Positions 1 through 8,001 of a stretch of DNA of 64,000 nt are shown piece by piece. Numbering within the stretch: the stretch's first letter is position 1; every line of letters starts with the position of its first letter. The notes under the pieces are model-generated. The model saw nothing but the letters and a program-made list of their open reading frames with translations, ran no database searches and was not told where the DNA came from. Origin of the DNA: Synechococcus sp. CS-1332 (lineage in GTDB: Bacteria > Cyanobacteriota > Cyanobacteriia > PCC-6307 > Cyanobiaceae). The position numbers and the translations under genes are program-made. The stretch spans positions 1 to 64,000 of the forward strand of contig NZ_JAHLYP010000011.1 in NCBI RefSeq assembly GCF_025127995.1. The letters run 5' to 3'.

Positions 1-1
1 G

Positions 2-998
2 CTGCCGCAAGCCTGGGCCGACACAATCAATAATCTCGGCAGCGCCTACAGTAAACTTGCCCCGTTTACAGAGAATCCGAAACAACAGATCGAAAACGCA
101 ATCGAGGCCTATACCAATGCCTTGCGGGTCAGAACAGAAGCCGAACTGCCGCAAGCTTGGGCCACCACAAACAATAATCTTGGCAACGCCTACCTCAATC
201 TTGCCCCAATCTTAGAGAATCCGAAACAACAGATCGAGAATGCCATCGAGGCCTTTACCAATGCCTCTCGAGTTTACACAGAAGCCGAGCTGCCGCAAGA
301 CTGGGCCGCCACAAATACTAATCTCGGCAACGCCTACCTCGATCTTGCTCCGTTCTCAGAGAATCCGACACAACAGATCGAGAACGCCATCGAGGCCTAT
401 ACCAATACCTTGCGGGTCTTCACAGAAGCCGATCTGCCGCAAGCCTGGGCCACCACAAACAATAATCTCGGCAACGCCTACCTCGAGCTTGTCCCGTTCT
501 CAGAGCATCCGAAACAACAGATCGAGAACGCCATCGAGGCCTATACCAATTCCTTGCGGGTCTTCACAGAAGCCGATCTGCCGCAAGCCTGGGCCACCAC
601 AAACAATAATCTCGGCACCGCCTACGTCGATCTTGCCCCGTACTCAGAGAGTCCGAAACAACAGATCGAAAACGCCATCGAGGCCTATATCAATGCCTTG
701 CGGAGCAGAACAGAAGCCGAGCTGCCGCAAGCCTGGTCCGACACAATCACTAACCTTGGCAACGCCTACCTAATTCTTGCCCCGTTCTCAGAGAATCCGA
801 AACAACAGATCGAGAAAGCCATCGAGGCCTTTACCAATGCCTTGCGGGTCAGAACAGAAGCCGAGCTGCCGCAAGCCTGGGCCGCCACAAGCAATAATCT
901 CGGCAACGCCTACCGCGATCTTGCCCTGATCTTAGAGAATCCGAAACAACAGATCGAGAACGCCATCGAGGCCTATACCAATGCCTTGCGGATTCTGG
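2..998 (+). repeat. 144-bp in-frame tandem repeats (TPR units)
   Basis: Seven consecutive 144-bp units begin at 2, 146, 290, 434, 578, 722 and 866, each starting with ctgccgcaag-type sequence. They encode 48-residue repeats. The units are nearly identical at DNA level, which points to recent unequal recombination or homogenisation. More copies probably lie left of the window. Confidence 0.93.
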
Positions 999-2863
999 AT
1001 TCGGTGACCCGCTCCGCAGATTGCCTGTTGACAGCCAGGAACCTTGGCAATCTGGGCTTTATGAACAACCTGCGCGATATTGCCATCAAGGGCTACACAC
1101 TGGCCATCAAAGCCGTGGAAAACCTGCGCTCGGTGGCGATTGATCCCAAGCGTAAAGCCGAGATTGTGGCAGAGGCCATCGAGGTTTACGCCAACCTCGT
1201 ACAGGTGTATGTGGATGCTGAGCAATACGACAAAGCCCTTGAGGTGGCTGATCGTTCCAAAGCCCGCAATCTCGTTGAACTGTTAGCCACCAAGGACCTC
1301 TATCCCAAGGGAGACATCCCGCCAGAAGTGATTCGCCGCCTGGATGCCCTGCGCGGCTCCATTGCCCGGGCAGAACGGCAGCTCAACAAGAATGATGGGG
1401 CGCTAGGCCCCACCACAGATGGTGGATCGATTGCCAAAAGCGATACTCGTACGCTGAATCTAGGGCCGCCGAAACAACAGGATGTTCAGGCCTCCACTGA
1501 CCGGCTGCGGCGGGAAAAGCAACAGCTTGAGCACCTGATCCAGTTCGACATCCAACCCATTGACCCTACCTTCTCCTTGAGCCAGAAGGTGCAGCCTCTC
1601 ACCTTTGAGCAGTTGCAAGCCGCCCTACCAGATGGTCGCACCGCCTTGGCGAGTTGGTATGTGGCAGGAGACAGGCTGGTGGCCTTTCTTGTGTCAGCAC
1701 AGACCTCACAGCCAACCTGTCATGTGTACCCAGAAGACACTCTTCAGAATCTGACCCAGGCCCTGAACAGCTACATTCAGACCTACCTTCAGGAGAAAGA
1801 GGAATGGGCACGGTCCCTCCCCGAAGCGCTGATGGATTTCGCCGGGATGCTGGAGATTGATACCCTGGCCAGGAAGATCTCAGAGATGGCCCCGGATGCG
1901 GATCAGTTGATCCTTGTTCCCCACCGCTTTCTTCACTTGCTGCCGCTCCACTGTCTGTCGCTGAGTGAGTCGAACAACACGCTGCTGGATCATTTTGCCC
2001 GCGGTGTGCGTTTTGCCCCCAGCCTGCAGGTGCTTCAGCTGGTTCAGCAGCGGCCGCAGACTGGCCTGGATTCTCTGTTTGCCATCCAGAATCCCACCCG
2101 GGATCTCCCCTACACCGATCTCGAAGTCGAGGCCATCCATCCACTGTTTGGCCCCAAGCCCACGGTGCTCAGGCAACAGGCAGCCACCAAAGCCGCACTG
2201 GAGCGGAGCAGCTCCACCCTGGCCAGCAGCACCTGCCTCCACTTCTCCTGCCACGGCACATTCAACTTCGCACAGCCCCAGCTCTCGGCCCTCATCCTGG
2301 CGGACAGCTACGTGGATTCTCAGCCAGACGATGCCGATCCCGACCGCTACCTGCCGCAACTGGACGGCGGCGCCCTCGACCTCTCCAGGTGCCTCACCCT
2401 GCTCGATCTCTTCCAGCTGGACCTGCGCCAAGCGCGCCTTGTCACCCTCTCTGCCTGCGAAACCGGCCTGAGCGAGATCAACAGCCTGAGCGATGAGTTT
2501 GTGGGCCTCAGCAGTGGTTTTCTCTTTGCCGGCTGCAACAGCGTCATCGGTACCCTCTGGACCGTGAGCGACATCAGCACCGGCCTGCTCATGGCTGAGT
2601 TCTACCGCCTGCTCAAGCAGCAGGAGCAAACCCAGAGGCAAACCGATGTAGCCATTGCCCTCAAGCAAGCCCAGCACTGGCTCCGCCACCTCACCTGTGA
2701 GCAGGCCGTGGCACGGATCGAGCGTGCACTGCCCAGCCTCCCTGAAGCGGTGCGCCCCAACTACAACTACGACATCCAGGAGCTGAAGCGGCGGCACCTG
2801 CCAACCGATCGCCTCTACAGCAGCCCGTTTTACTGGGCGGCCTTCTGCGCGGTCGGGCAATAG
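2..2863 (+). CDS. TPR-repeat CHAT (caspase-like) protease, 5' end outside window
   Basis: The reading frame is already open at base 2, so the start lies upstream. Seen: the first ~330 codons are near-identical 48-residue helical repeats (…LPQAW…NLGNAYL…NPKQQIENAIEAYTNAL), i.e. TPR-like units. A linker of ~200 residues follows (ERQL/KQQLEHLIQFD, likely coiled coil), then a C-terminal CHAT domain. The CHAT catalytic pair is visible: His in SCHGTFNF (about base 2250) and Cys in LSACETGL (about base 2455), followed by GTLWTVSD. Known: CHAT domains are caspase-like cysteine proteases used in bacterial conflict and cell-death systems, with TPRs as sensor or scaffold. The small gene at 2903 and the membrane gene at 3231 follow on the same strand and probably form one operon. 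Substrate unknown. Confidence 0.9.
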   Translation: MPQAWADTINNLGSAYSKLAPFTENPKQQIENAIEAYTNALRVRTEAELPQAWATTNNNLGNAYLNLAPILENPKQQIENAIEAFTNASRVYTEAELPQDWAATNTNLGNAYLDLAPFSENPTQQIENAIEAYTNTLRVFTEADLPQAWATTNNNLGNAYLELVPFSEHPKQQIENAIEAYTNSLRVFTEADLPQAWATTNNNLGTAYVDLAPYSESPKQQIENAIEAYINALRSRTEAELPQAWSDTITNLGNAYLILAPFSENPKQQIEKAIEAFTNALRVRTEAELPQAWAATSNNLGNAYRDLALILENPKQQIENAIEAYTNALRILDSVTRSADCLLTARNLGNLGFMNNLRDIAIKGYTLAIKAVENLRSVAIDPKRKAEIVAEAIEVYANLVQVYVDAEQYDKALEVADRSKARNLVELLATKDLYPKGDIPPEVIRRLDALRGSIARAERQLNKNDGALGPTTDGGSIAKSDTRTLNLGPPKQQDVQASTDRLRREKQQLEHLIQFDIQPIDPTFSLSQKVQPLTFEQLQAALPDGRTALASWYVAGDRLVAFLVSAQTSQPTCHVYPEDTLQNLTQALNSYIQTYLQEKEEWARSLPEALMDFAGMLEIDTLARKISEMAPDADQLILVPHRFLHLLPLHCLSLSESNNTLLDHFARGVRFAPSLQVLQLVQQRPQTGLDSLFAIQNPTRDLPYTDLEVEAIHPLFGPKPTVLRQQAATKAALERSSSTLASSTCLHFSCHGTFNFAQPQLSALILADSYVDSQPDDADPDRYLPQLDGGALDLSRCLTLLDLFQLDLRQARLVTLSACETGLSEINSLSDEFVGLSSGFLFAGCNSVIGTLWTVSDISTGLLMAEFYRLLKQQEQTQRQTDVAIALKQAQHWLRHLTCEQAVARIERALPSLPEAVRPNYNYDIQELKRRHLPTDRLYSSPFYWAAFCAVGQ

Positions 2864-2902
2864 GCCGCCGTGCATACCTCGCTATGGTTGTCAAGACGAC
2901 GC

Positions 2903-3256
2903 ATGGATCCTCACATGCCAGCGGATGCCTACAAGTTTCAAGCTGCCCTCCAAGCCAATCACTCGATCCTCACGCCTGAAGATCGCAACGCCATCCTTGA
3001 CTTTTCCTCCAAACTGGATCCAGACATCAGCAACGAAGAGCTGACGAGCAAGCTGAGTGAATTCTTGACCCACCACGCAGCGATCAACTCAACGCTCTTT
3101 CCTGTTTCATCCTCGCCAGCAACGGACACGGAAACACGTCTTGGTGGAGTCAGGCCCCGGCTCAACCCCCAAGACTTCAAGGCTTCCATTCGCAACATCG
3201 TATTGGATTCCCAGCGAGCATCTGACAAGAATGGTGAACCCAAACCAACCCGTTGA
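2903..3256 (+). CDS. Small protein between the CHAT protease and membrane partner (CATRA-associated-like)
   Basis: A 117-residue protein from the ATG at 2903 (MDPHMPADAYKFQ); a GTG at 2870 and an ATG at 2915 are alternative starts, none with a strong ribosome site. It is mostly predicted helical (TPEDRNAILDFSSKL, ISNEELTSKLSEFLTHHA), with a serine/threonine-rich linker and a basic tail, and has no signal peptide or membrane segment. It starts 40 bases after the CHAT gene and its last 26 bases overlap the next gene, so translation is probably coupled. Inference: by position and size it matches the small accessory protein of CATRA-type CHAT/TPR conflict systems. I do not recognise the sequence with certainty. 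Confidence 0.7.
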   Translation: MDPHMPADAYKFQAALQANHSILTPEDRNAILDFSSKLDPDISNEELTSKLSEFLTHHAAINSTLFPVSSSPATDTETRLGGVRPRLNPQDFKASIRNIVLDSQRASDKNGEPKPTR

Positions 3257-4619
3257 GTTTGCCTGCCTCGATCAACTTGTTTTTCAGCTGCACCATGGGC
3301 TGGGCAAACCGGTTGACCATGATGGCATTGATAGGCTTTTGGGGGTTGTGCCAGGGCTGTCAGATCAGCACCGCAAGGAAATCATCCGTGCGTTAATCCG
3401 AGCCTCCAATTCGTCGAGTCGCTTTCACCCAGGCCTCACACCATTGGCCCCCGGCGATGGCTTCTACGCCTTGGATCCTGCTGGGCATTGCCATCCTGAG
3501 GTCTTGCAGAAGGTAGAGCCATTCCTCCTGCACGACACGTTCATTCTTGATCTTTCTTCCACCGTTGCGAACAAGCCCGTCTCTTTGCTCAGGGGGTGCC
3601 GTTATCCTCTGACGTCTTCGCTCGGGCAATGCACTCTGCTCACCATCATCTCTGACAATGCCTCTGAGGAGTTTGCCGCGGACATGATCGTTGGGGTCCT
3701 GGGTATCGCCGAGCTTGAGCTGAGCAGAACTGAAATCCTTCGCGGTTCACCAATCCGGGAGTTTTCCGAAGGCAACACGACGCATTACATCTGGATCAAA
3801 AGCAAGCAGGACAGTGATGGAAGTGAGGTACAGCATATCCTGAACATGCTCTCTTGCCGTGCCAAAATCGATTTTGTGGTCCAGCAATCAGCCATCTGCT
3901 TTTCTGAGGGGAAGCGGCACTACGATGCCATCGAAAGCCACTTATCCCAGATCTCCGAGCTGAAGATCAGCGACAATGATCACCAGGCACGCCAGAAACG
4001 GATTCAGATTCTTGAAGATCACCTGGCTGCCTTGCCAGATCATGCTCATCAGCTCTCCCGTTGTGAGCGGGACATGAGCATCCATCTGCTCACCCTTATC
4101 GACAACGTGGCCAATGCCCGCAACAGCATTCCTTTTCTGCTGCTGGAGGGTGATACGTTCATGGGCGGCTTTATCGATCAGGACTGCCCCATCCATCAGA
4201 GGCAGATCGAACACGACCTCAAGGTTCTCTCCCCCGGACGTCTCTACGCAGACCAGGCGATCAGTGCGATCCGCACAATCGTGACGCTGGATTCCCAGAA
4301 ACAGCAACTCGCTCTGGAGGAAGCGGAGAAAGCACGGGAGCAGACCATCCGTAAAACCCTCACCATTGTTGGCTCTGGCCTCACAATCAGTGGCCTGGCG
4401 GCCTCCACCCGCCCCAGGCCCACGGAAAAACTCCTTCAGCGGCTCCAGCGACCTCACCACCAGCCAGCCGTCCCTTCTCCAGAGCTGCTCTGGCTGTCAG
4501 ACATCGCCATCCACGCCTCCCTTGGCCTGCTGGCGGCCCTCCTGATGTACTTGATCTGGAGCCTGGGCGGCCGCGTGTGTTCCCACCTGAGATGGTGTCG
4601 GCGAGCTGCTGGTCGCTGA
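3231..4619 (+). CDS. C-terminally membrane-anchored protein, probable CATRA-like partner of the CHAT protease
   Basis: A 462-residue protein from the ATG at 3231 (MVNPNQPVEFACLDQL); the frame is open further upstream but would overlap the small gene more deeply. The soluble N-terminal ~340 residues contain a possible winged-helix stretch (GLSDQHRKEIIRALI…GFYALDP), then a charged helix (QKQQLALEEAEKAREQ) leading to two hydrophobic segments: TLTIVGSGLTISGLAA and IAIHASLGLLAALLMYLIW near the C-terminus. The tail is short, basic and Cys-containing. Known: CATRA-type systems combine a CHAT/TPR protease, a small protein and a membrane-associated protein. The three-gene order here fits, and the effector site would be the membrane. 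The family assignment is inference; the membrane anchoring is well supported. Confidence 0.75.
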   Translation: MVNPNQPVEFACLDQLVFQLHHGLGKPVDHDGIDRLLGVVPGLSDQHRKEIIRALIRASNSSSRFHPGLTPLAPGDGFYALDPAGHCHPEVLQKVEPFLLHDTFILDLSSTVANKPVSLLRGCRYPLTSSLGQCTLLTIISDNASEEFAADMIVGVLGIAELELSRTEILRGSPIREFSEGNTTHYIWIKSKQDSDGSEVQHILNMLSCRAKIDFVVQQSAICFSEGKRHYDAIESHLSQISELKISDNDHQARQKRIQILEDHLAALPDHAHQLSRCERDMSIHLLTLIDNVANARNSIPFLLLEGDTFMGGFIDQDCPIHQRQIEHDLKVLSPGRLYADQAISAIRTIVTLDSQKQQLALEEAEKAREQTIRKTLTIVGSGLTISGLAASTRPRPTEKLLQRLQRPHHQPAVPSPELLWLSDIAIHASLGLLAALLMYLIWSLGGRVCSHLRWCRRAAGR

Positions 4620-4951
4620 GCACCTGTAAACAGCACCTTGGGCGATTCCTTGAGCAGCTCGATCCGATGGCCTAGATCGGCGACATGGTTTTCGATCTCG
4701 CTTCCGATCTCAAGCCGATCACCCAGCAGCCCCGCCCCCAGCTCTCATAGGAACTGGACCACTGATGGGGGTCACGTCAGGAGGTTCGCTGAATCCATCT
4801 CAGAACAGCAGCGCGTCGTACAAACCCTCCACCAACGAACCGATGCGCGTGCGGCAGCCATGCCGCAGGGGCGGTTAGCGGAACGGGGTGGTGAGCAGCG
4901 ACTGGCTGCTTTCCACTAGGGCCTCCAGCCGCGCCAGCTGGTCCAGGCATC
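4620..4951. other. Non-coding stretch, no gene recognised
   Basis: Frames here are short and have no recognisable motifs or ribosome sites. Composition resembles decayed coding DNA leading into the toxin remnant at 4952. Nothing else is seen. Confidence 0.5.
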
Positions 4952-5074
4952 CACCAAGGGACCAAGCGAATCAATGCCCTGCTGCTGCACAAGCCGCAGC
5001 ACCGCCTCGTCTACCAGGTGCTGCCCGACCAGAGGGTCGTGGAGGTGCTGCGGCTGTGGCCCCACGATGAATGA
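4952..5074 (+). pseudogene. C-terminal remnant of a RelE/ParE-type toxin
   Basis: A ~40-codon open stretch ends in a pattern typical of RelE/YoeB-like toxins: HRLVYQV…RVVEVLRLWPHDE followed by stop at 5072-5074. There is no start codon and no N-terminal half upstream, so this is a truncated relic. It sits 112 bases before an intact RHH-MazF module. Confidence 0.45.
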
Positions 5075-5185
5075 GGCACTCGCTGGGCAGCAGTGCCAGC
5101 AACTGCGGATCGATTGAACGCCTGGTGGCACCCAGAGCGCCCCATCCACCTACGCTGTAGAACACGTTGTTGAACAGCAGGAGTC

Positions 5186-5413
5186 ATGGCGATCGGGGTG
5201 CGGGTTGAGCCGGAACTCGAGCGGCAGCTCGATCAGCTGGCCCGCCAGCTCGGCAAGAGCCGCAGTGCCTGCGTGCGAGACGCCATCACCCAGTACCTCC
5301 TGCGCCATGGCGATGGCGAGGAAGCCCGCCGGCAGTCGCAACGGATGGCCGAACGGGAACCGCAACAGCACTGGAGCGAGCAGCTCCCTGACTGGATTGA
5401 CTGGACCGCATGA
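5186..5413 (+). CDS. Ribbon-helix-helix antitoxin (partner of MazF-like toxin)
   Basis: A 75-residue protein. The N-terminus GVRVEPELERQLDQLARQL followed by KSRSACVRDAITQYL has the beta-helix-helix pattern of RHH (CopG/RelB-like) DNA-binding antitoxins. The acidic, tryptophan-containing tail (HWSEQLPDWIDW) is the usual toxin-binding part. Its stop overlaps the ATG of the next gene in an ATGA, typical of TA operons. Known: such antitoxins neutralise the toxin and repress their own promoter. A likely ribosome site (aacagcaggag) lies just upstream of the ATG at 5186. Confidence 0.88.
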   Translation: MAIGVRVEPELERQLDQLARQLGKSRSACVRDAITQYLLRHGDGEEARRQSQRMAEREPQQHWSEQLPDWIDWTA

Positions 5414-5754
5414 ATCGGCCTGAGCTCCGCCGCGGCACCGTGGTGACCGTGGCCAGCCCGGGGGTGTACGCCGGCAAGCCACGCCCCGCCGTGGTGGTCC
5501 AGGCGGATCGATGGTTGCAGGCCCATCCGAGCGTCACCCTCTGCCCACTCACCAGCACCCTGGTGGACGCTCCCCTGGTCCGGCTTCCCGTCCAGCCAAC
5601 GGCACGCAATGGTCTGCAGAAGACGTCCCAGCTGATGGTCGACAAGCTGTTCACGGTGCCGCTCAGCTCCCTGGGCAAGGTGGTGGGGCAACTGGAGCCC
5701 CAGCTGCTGATCGAGCTGGATCTGGCCCTGCGGGGTTGGCTGGAACTGCCCTGA
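5410..5754 (+). CDS. mazF: MazF/PemK-family mRNA interferase toxin
   Basis: A 114-residue protein with the MazF barrel pattern: RRGTVVTVASPG at the N-terminus, then GKPRPAVVVQAD, a CPLTST strand, LPVQPTARNGLQKTSQLMVDKL and VPLSSLGKVVGQL. Known: MazF-type toxins are ribosome-independent endoribonucleases. It overlaps the upstream RHH antitoxin by four bases, giving a standard, apparently intact TA module. Pairing a MazF toxin with an RHH rather than an AbrB-type antitoxin is common. The length is normal for the family. Confidence 0.92.
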   Translation: MNRPELRRGTVVTVASPGVYAGKPRPAVVVQADRWLQAHPSVTLCPLTSTLVDAPLVRLPVQPTARNGLQKTSQLMVDKLFTVPLSSLGKVVGQLEPQLLIELDLALRGWLELP

Positions 5755-5801
5755 GTTGGCCGCCCCACTGCCAGGATTCCCAGCAACGCCAGCACGCCGT
5801 C

Positions 5802-6290
5802 ATGCCCCTGCCCCAGCTGATGCCGCTGTTGCTGGCCGCGGCGATCGCCCCATGCCCGGCTCTCGTGAAGGCCCAGCTGGATGGCCTCTACCGCTGGCAT
5901 GTGGCTGGGCAGGACCTGCGCGGTCCGATCGAGCTCAAGAGCCAGCAAAGCCGCTTCACCGATGGGCTGTACCAGAAGCTGCGGCGCGCCTACGGGCTCG
6001 ATCCAGCCAGCGGCCGTTTTGTTGACTTCGATCTGTTCAGCGGCACCCAGGTGTCGACCTTCGGCGCCAAGGTGCTGGGCTGCGCCGCCCTACCCGGTGG
6101 CGGGCTGGAGGCCCGGGTGGCCGTGCAGGCGGGGCTGCGCAACCGACCCATGGAGGCGCCGCAGCAGCTGCGCTATCAGCTGGTGAGCGGACCTGCCGGC
6201 ACCTGGAAGATTGCCGACATCGTCTATGCCCATCCGGCTGGGTTCCGCCTCACCAGCTATCTGGCTGAGCTGCTGGCACCCCAGCCCTGA
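5802..6290 (+). CDS. Secreted DUF3828-like protein
   Basis: A 162-residue protein from ATG 5802. Residues 1-20 (MPLPQLMPLLLAAAIAP) form a signal-peptide-like hydrophobic start. The rest resembles the DUF3828 pattern: an early LDGLYRWHV, then LYQKLRRAYGLDPASG, DFDLFSGTQ and a late GTWKIADIVY. Known: DUF3828 proteins are small periplasmic proteins of unknown function. It begins 47 bases after mazF but is not obviously part of that operon. A HIP1 octamer (5841-5848) lies inside the gene. The frame is open upstream without a better start. Confidence 0.7.
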   Translation: MPLPQLMPLLLAAAIAPCPALVKAQLDGLYRWHVAGQDLRGPIELKSQQSRFTDGLYQKLRRAYGLDPASGRFVDFDLFSGTQVSTFGAKVLGCAALPGGGLEARVAVQAGLRNRPMEAPQQLRYQLVSGPAGTWKIADIVYAHPAGFRLTSYLAELLAPQP

Positions 6291-6363
6291 TCGCTGCAGG
6301 TGCTGGGGGCAAGCGGATTCAGCGGCTCTCCTGCGCTGACGCGTGGCCGCTGCTGGCCGGAGA

Positions 6364-6597
6364 CTACGCGTCAGGACGACCTTGCTCAAGTCGCTCCGCG
6401 AGCCAGACCTTAATGATCGACTGGCGGGTCACGCCGAGGCGTGAGGCCTCACAGTCGAGTTGCTCGACCATCCAGAGGGGAAAATCCACGTTGACCCGCT
6501 TCTGTTTCACGGGGGCTCGACGGGCGCCGTTGAGATCGAGCGCCTCCAGCACGGATTGACCGGCATCGAAGCGGCGATCGAATTCAGAGCTGTTCAT
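6364..6597 (-). CDS. brnA: BrnA-family antitoxin
   Basis: A 77-residue protein ending in the RHH-like segment RVNVDFPLWMVEQLDCEAS RLGVTRQSIIKVWLAERL, characteristic of BrnA antitoxins that follow BrnT. Its start overlaps the end of the brnT gene by 14 bases. Known: BrnA binds BrnT through its N-terminal part and DNA through its C-terminal RHH fold, so the complex autoregulates. It appears intact. Confidence 0.88.
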   Translation of the reverse strand: MNSSEFDRRFDAGQSVLEALDLNGARRAPVKQKRVNVDFPLWMVEQLDCEASRLGVTRQSIIKVWLAERLEQGRPDA

Positions 6598-6847
6598 AGA
6601 GCTGGACCTCCTCCAGGCGGGAGCGACGGACGGAAATGAGGCGGATTGTCGAGCCGCGGTAGGTGATCACTGCCGACCAATGCTTGCGATGGATCTTGCC
6701 AATCACCAGGAAGCGCGGCTCGCCAGTTGTGCGTGCAGGGACCTCAAGCAAGGCTGGATCGCTCCAGAGGGCTTGAGCCTCGACGAAATCGATGCCGTGC
6801 TTGGCCAGGTTGGCCTCGCTATTGACCGGGTCGAACTCCACATCCAT
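6584..6847 (-). CDS. brnT: BrnT-family ribonuclease toxin
   Basis: An 87-residue protein with the BrnT signature: an N-terminal EFDPVNSEANLAKHGIDF, then EAQALW, a central EPRFLVIGKI and a C-terminal TIRLISVRRSRLEE. Known: BrnT is a RelE-fold RNase neutralised by BrnA. It is transcribed on the - strand with brnA directly behind and overlapping, in the usual toxin-first order. A second BrnT/BrnA pair in this window is at 49987-50401; the two differ clearly in sequence, so they were acquired separately. Confidence 0.9.
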   Translation of the reverse strand: MDVEFDPVNSEANLAKHGIDFVEAQALWSDPALLEVPARTTGEPRFLVIGKIHRKHWSAVITYRGSTIRLISVRRSRLEEVQLYEQL

Positions 6848-6946
6848 TGTGAGCTGATTTTATACCTTTTCCGCTCTCAGCAGCATCTGGATCGCCGCCT
6901 CCACCTGCAGCCAGGGTCAGACTTCAGCAACCCCTGCTCCGGAACG

Positions 6947-7282
6947 ATGGCGCACCCGTCTGCCGCGCAGATCGCCCGCCTGGGGCGCCAAGGGGTGGCA
7001 CTGTTCTTCGTCTTCATGCTCAGCGCCGAGCTGCCCGGCCAGATCTTCCACCTCGCCCAGCACCTGATCGGGCCGGGGCCGGACGCCATCGCGGAAACCC
7101 TCGAACACCTCGGGGTGCTGCTGGTCTACCTCCTGGCCCTGGTCTGTGCCCTGTTCCTGGCCCAGCAGGAGCTCTGCCGCACGCGCTTGCTGGCGTCCTA
7201 CCCGCCACACGAGCCCGTCCCCCTCGCCATGCATGTTCTCGGCCTGGTTTGGGGCCTGCTGGCGGTGTTCCTGCTGCGCTGA
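6947..7282 (+). CDS. Small integral membrane protein, unknown function
   Basis: A 111-residue protein from ATG 6947. Three hydrophobic stretches are visible: GVALFFVFMLSAELPG, LLVYLLALVCALFLA and MHVLGLVWGLLAVFLL. Between the first two is a helical loop with two histidines (HLAQHLIGPGPDAIAETLEHL). There is no recognisable family. It ends 34 bases before the start of the truncated antitoxin at 7317. The frame is open further upstream into the antisense of brnT, but this ATG is the first plausible start. Confidence 0.6.
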   Translation: MAHPSAAQIARLGRQGVALFFVFMLSAELPGQIFHLAQHLIGPGPDAIAETLEHLGVLLVYLLALVCALFLAQQELCRTRLLASYPPHEPVPLAMHVLGLVWGLLAVFLLR

Positions 7283-7316
7283 GCGAGGCGTGATCTGGGT
7301 GTGCCAGGGCCACTCC

Positions 7317-7499
7317 ATGGAGGAGGAAGCCCGCAGGATCCTGCGCGAAGCCGTGCTCCCGCAATCCGCTGGCTCTGACAGCCCAGGTCTAGGGAGTCGC
7401 ATCCACGCCCACTTCGCCGCCCTCGGCGGGGTGGAGTTGGATCTGCCGGCGCGGGTTTCCATGGCGGAGGCCGCCGTGTTCACCGAGGAGCCGGCGTGA
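7317..7499 (+). CDS. N-terminally truncated FitA-like antitoxin
   Basis: A 60-residue product. The beginning, GHSMEEEARRILREAV, matches the second half of the RHH domain of FitA/VapB-like antitoxins, where the motif normally sits ~25-30 residues from the start. The first beta strand and helix that contact DNA are missing, and the upstream sequence belongs to the end of the membrane-protein gene. The C-terminal toxin-binding part (LPARVSMAEAAVFTEEPA) remains, and the stop overlaps the PIN toxin start. Inference: it could still neutralise the toxin but probably cannot repress the promoter as a normal RHH protein would. Confidence 0.6.
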   Translation: MEEEARRILREAVLPQSAGSDSPGLGSRIHAHFAALGGVELDLPARVSMAEAAVFTEEPA

Positions 7500-7936
7500 T
7501 CGTTCTCGACACGAACGTGATCGCCGAACTGATGCGGCCCCAGCCGGAGCCGGCGGTACTGACCTGGGCGGATGGTCTCGATCCAGCGGAGGTGGGCATC
7601 ACGGCGATGAACGAAGCCGAGATCTTGCACGGCCTCACCCGGCTGCCCGAGGGTCGCCGCAAGCAGGCCCTGCTGGATAGCTGGCAAGCGCTGGTGAAGG
7701 CCCTGCTTGGCGATCGCGTGCTGGCCTTCCACCGGGATGCCGCCCATTGGTATGGCGAGCTGCTGGTGCGGCGGGGGCAACTGGGACGGCCCATCGCAAC
7801 GGCCAATGCGGTGATCGCCGCCACCGCCCTGGCCCAGGGCGCCCAACTGGCCACCCGCAACGTGAGCGACTTCACAGGGCTGGGCCTTGATCTGATCAAT
7901 CCCTGGGCCCAGAGCGAACCTTTCCGGTCAAAGTAG
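7496..7936 (+). CDS. vapC: PIN-domain ribonuclease toxin (FitB/VapC type)
   Basis: A 146-residue protein starting with GTG at 7496 (MIVLDTNVIAELMRP), overlapping the antitoxin stop by four bases. PIN-domain acidic residues are visible: D5 in LDTN, E in MNEAEILHG, D in the ATANAVIAATAL region and D in TRNVSDFTGLGLDLINPW. The C-terminal NPW is typical of FitB-like members. Known: these are Mg-dependent RNases. The toxin looks complete although its antitoxin gene has lost its 5' part. A HIP1 octamer lies at 7710-7717. Confidence 0.88.
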   Translation: MIVLDTNVIAELMRPQPEPAVLTWADGLDPAEVGITAMNEAEILHGLTRLPEGRRKQALLDSWQALVKALLGDRVLAFHRDAAHWYGELLVRRGQLGRPIATANAVIAATALAQGAQLATRNVSDFTGLGLDLINPWAQSEPFRSK

Positions 7937-8001
7937 CAACAGTGCCACTGCAACTGTGAGAATGGACTAGATTCCACAGCCCCCTTACTCCCCGCCACCC
8001 C

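Noticed and set aside
1880-2875. Long open frame on the - strand inside the CHAT gene
   Set aside because: It is a shadow of the GC-rich CHAT coding frame; motif conservation and codon pattern support the + strand only. The same holds for long antisense frames over 9.7-12.8 kb, 17.4-18.7 kb, 21.9-23.7 kb, 25.1-26.3 kb, 33.2-35.4 kb and 45.7-47.4 kb.
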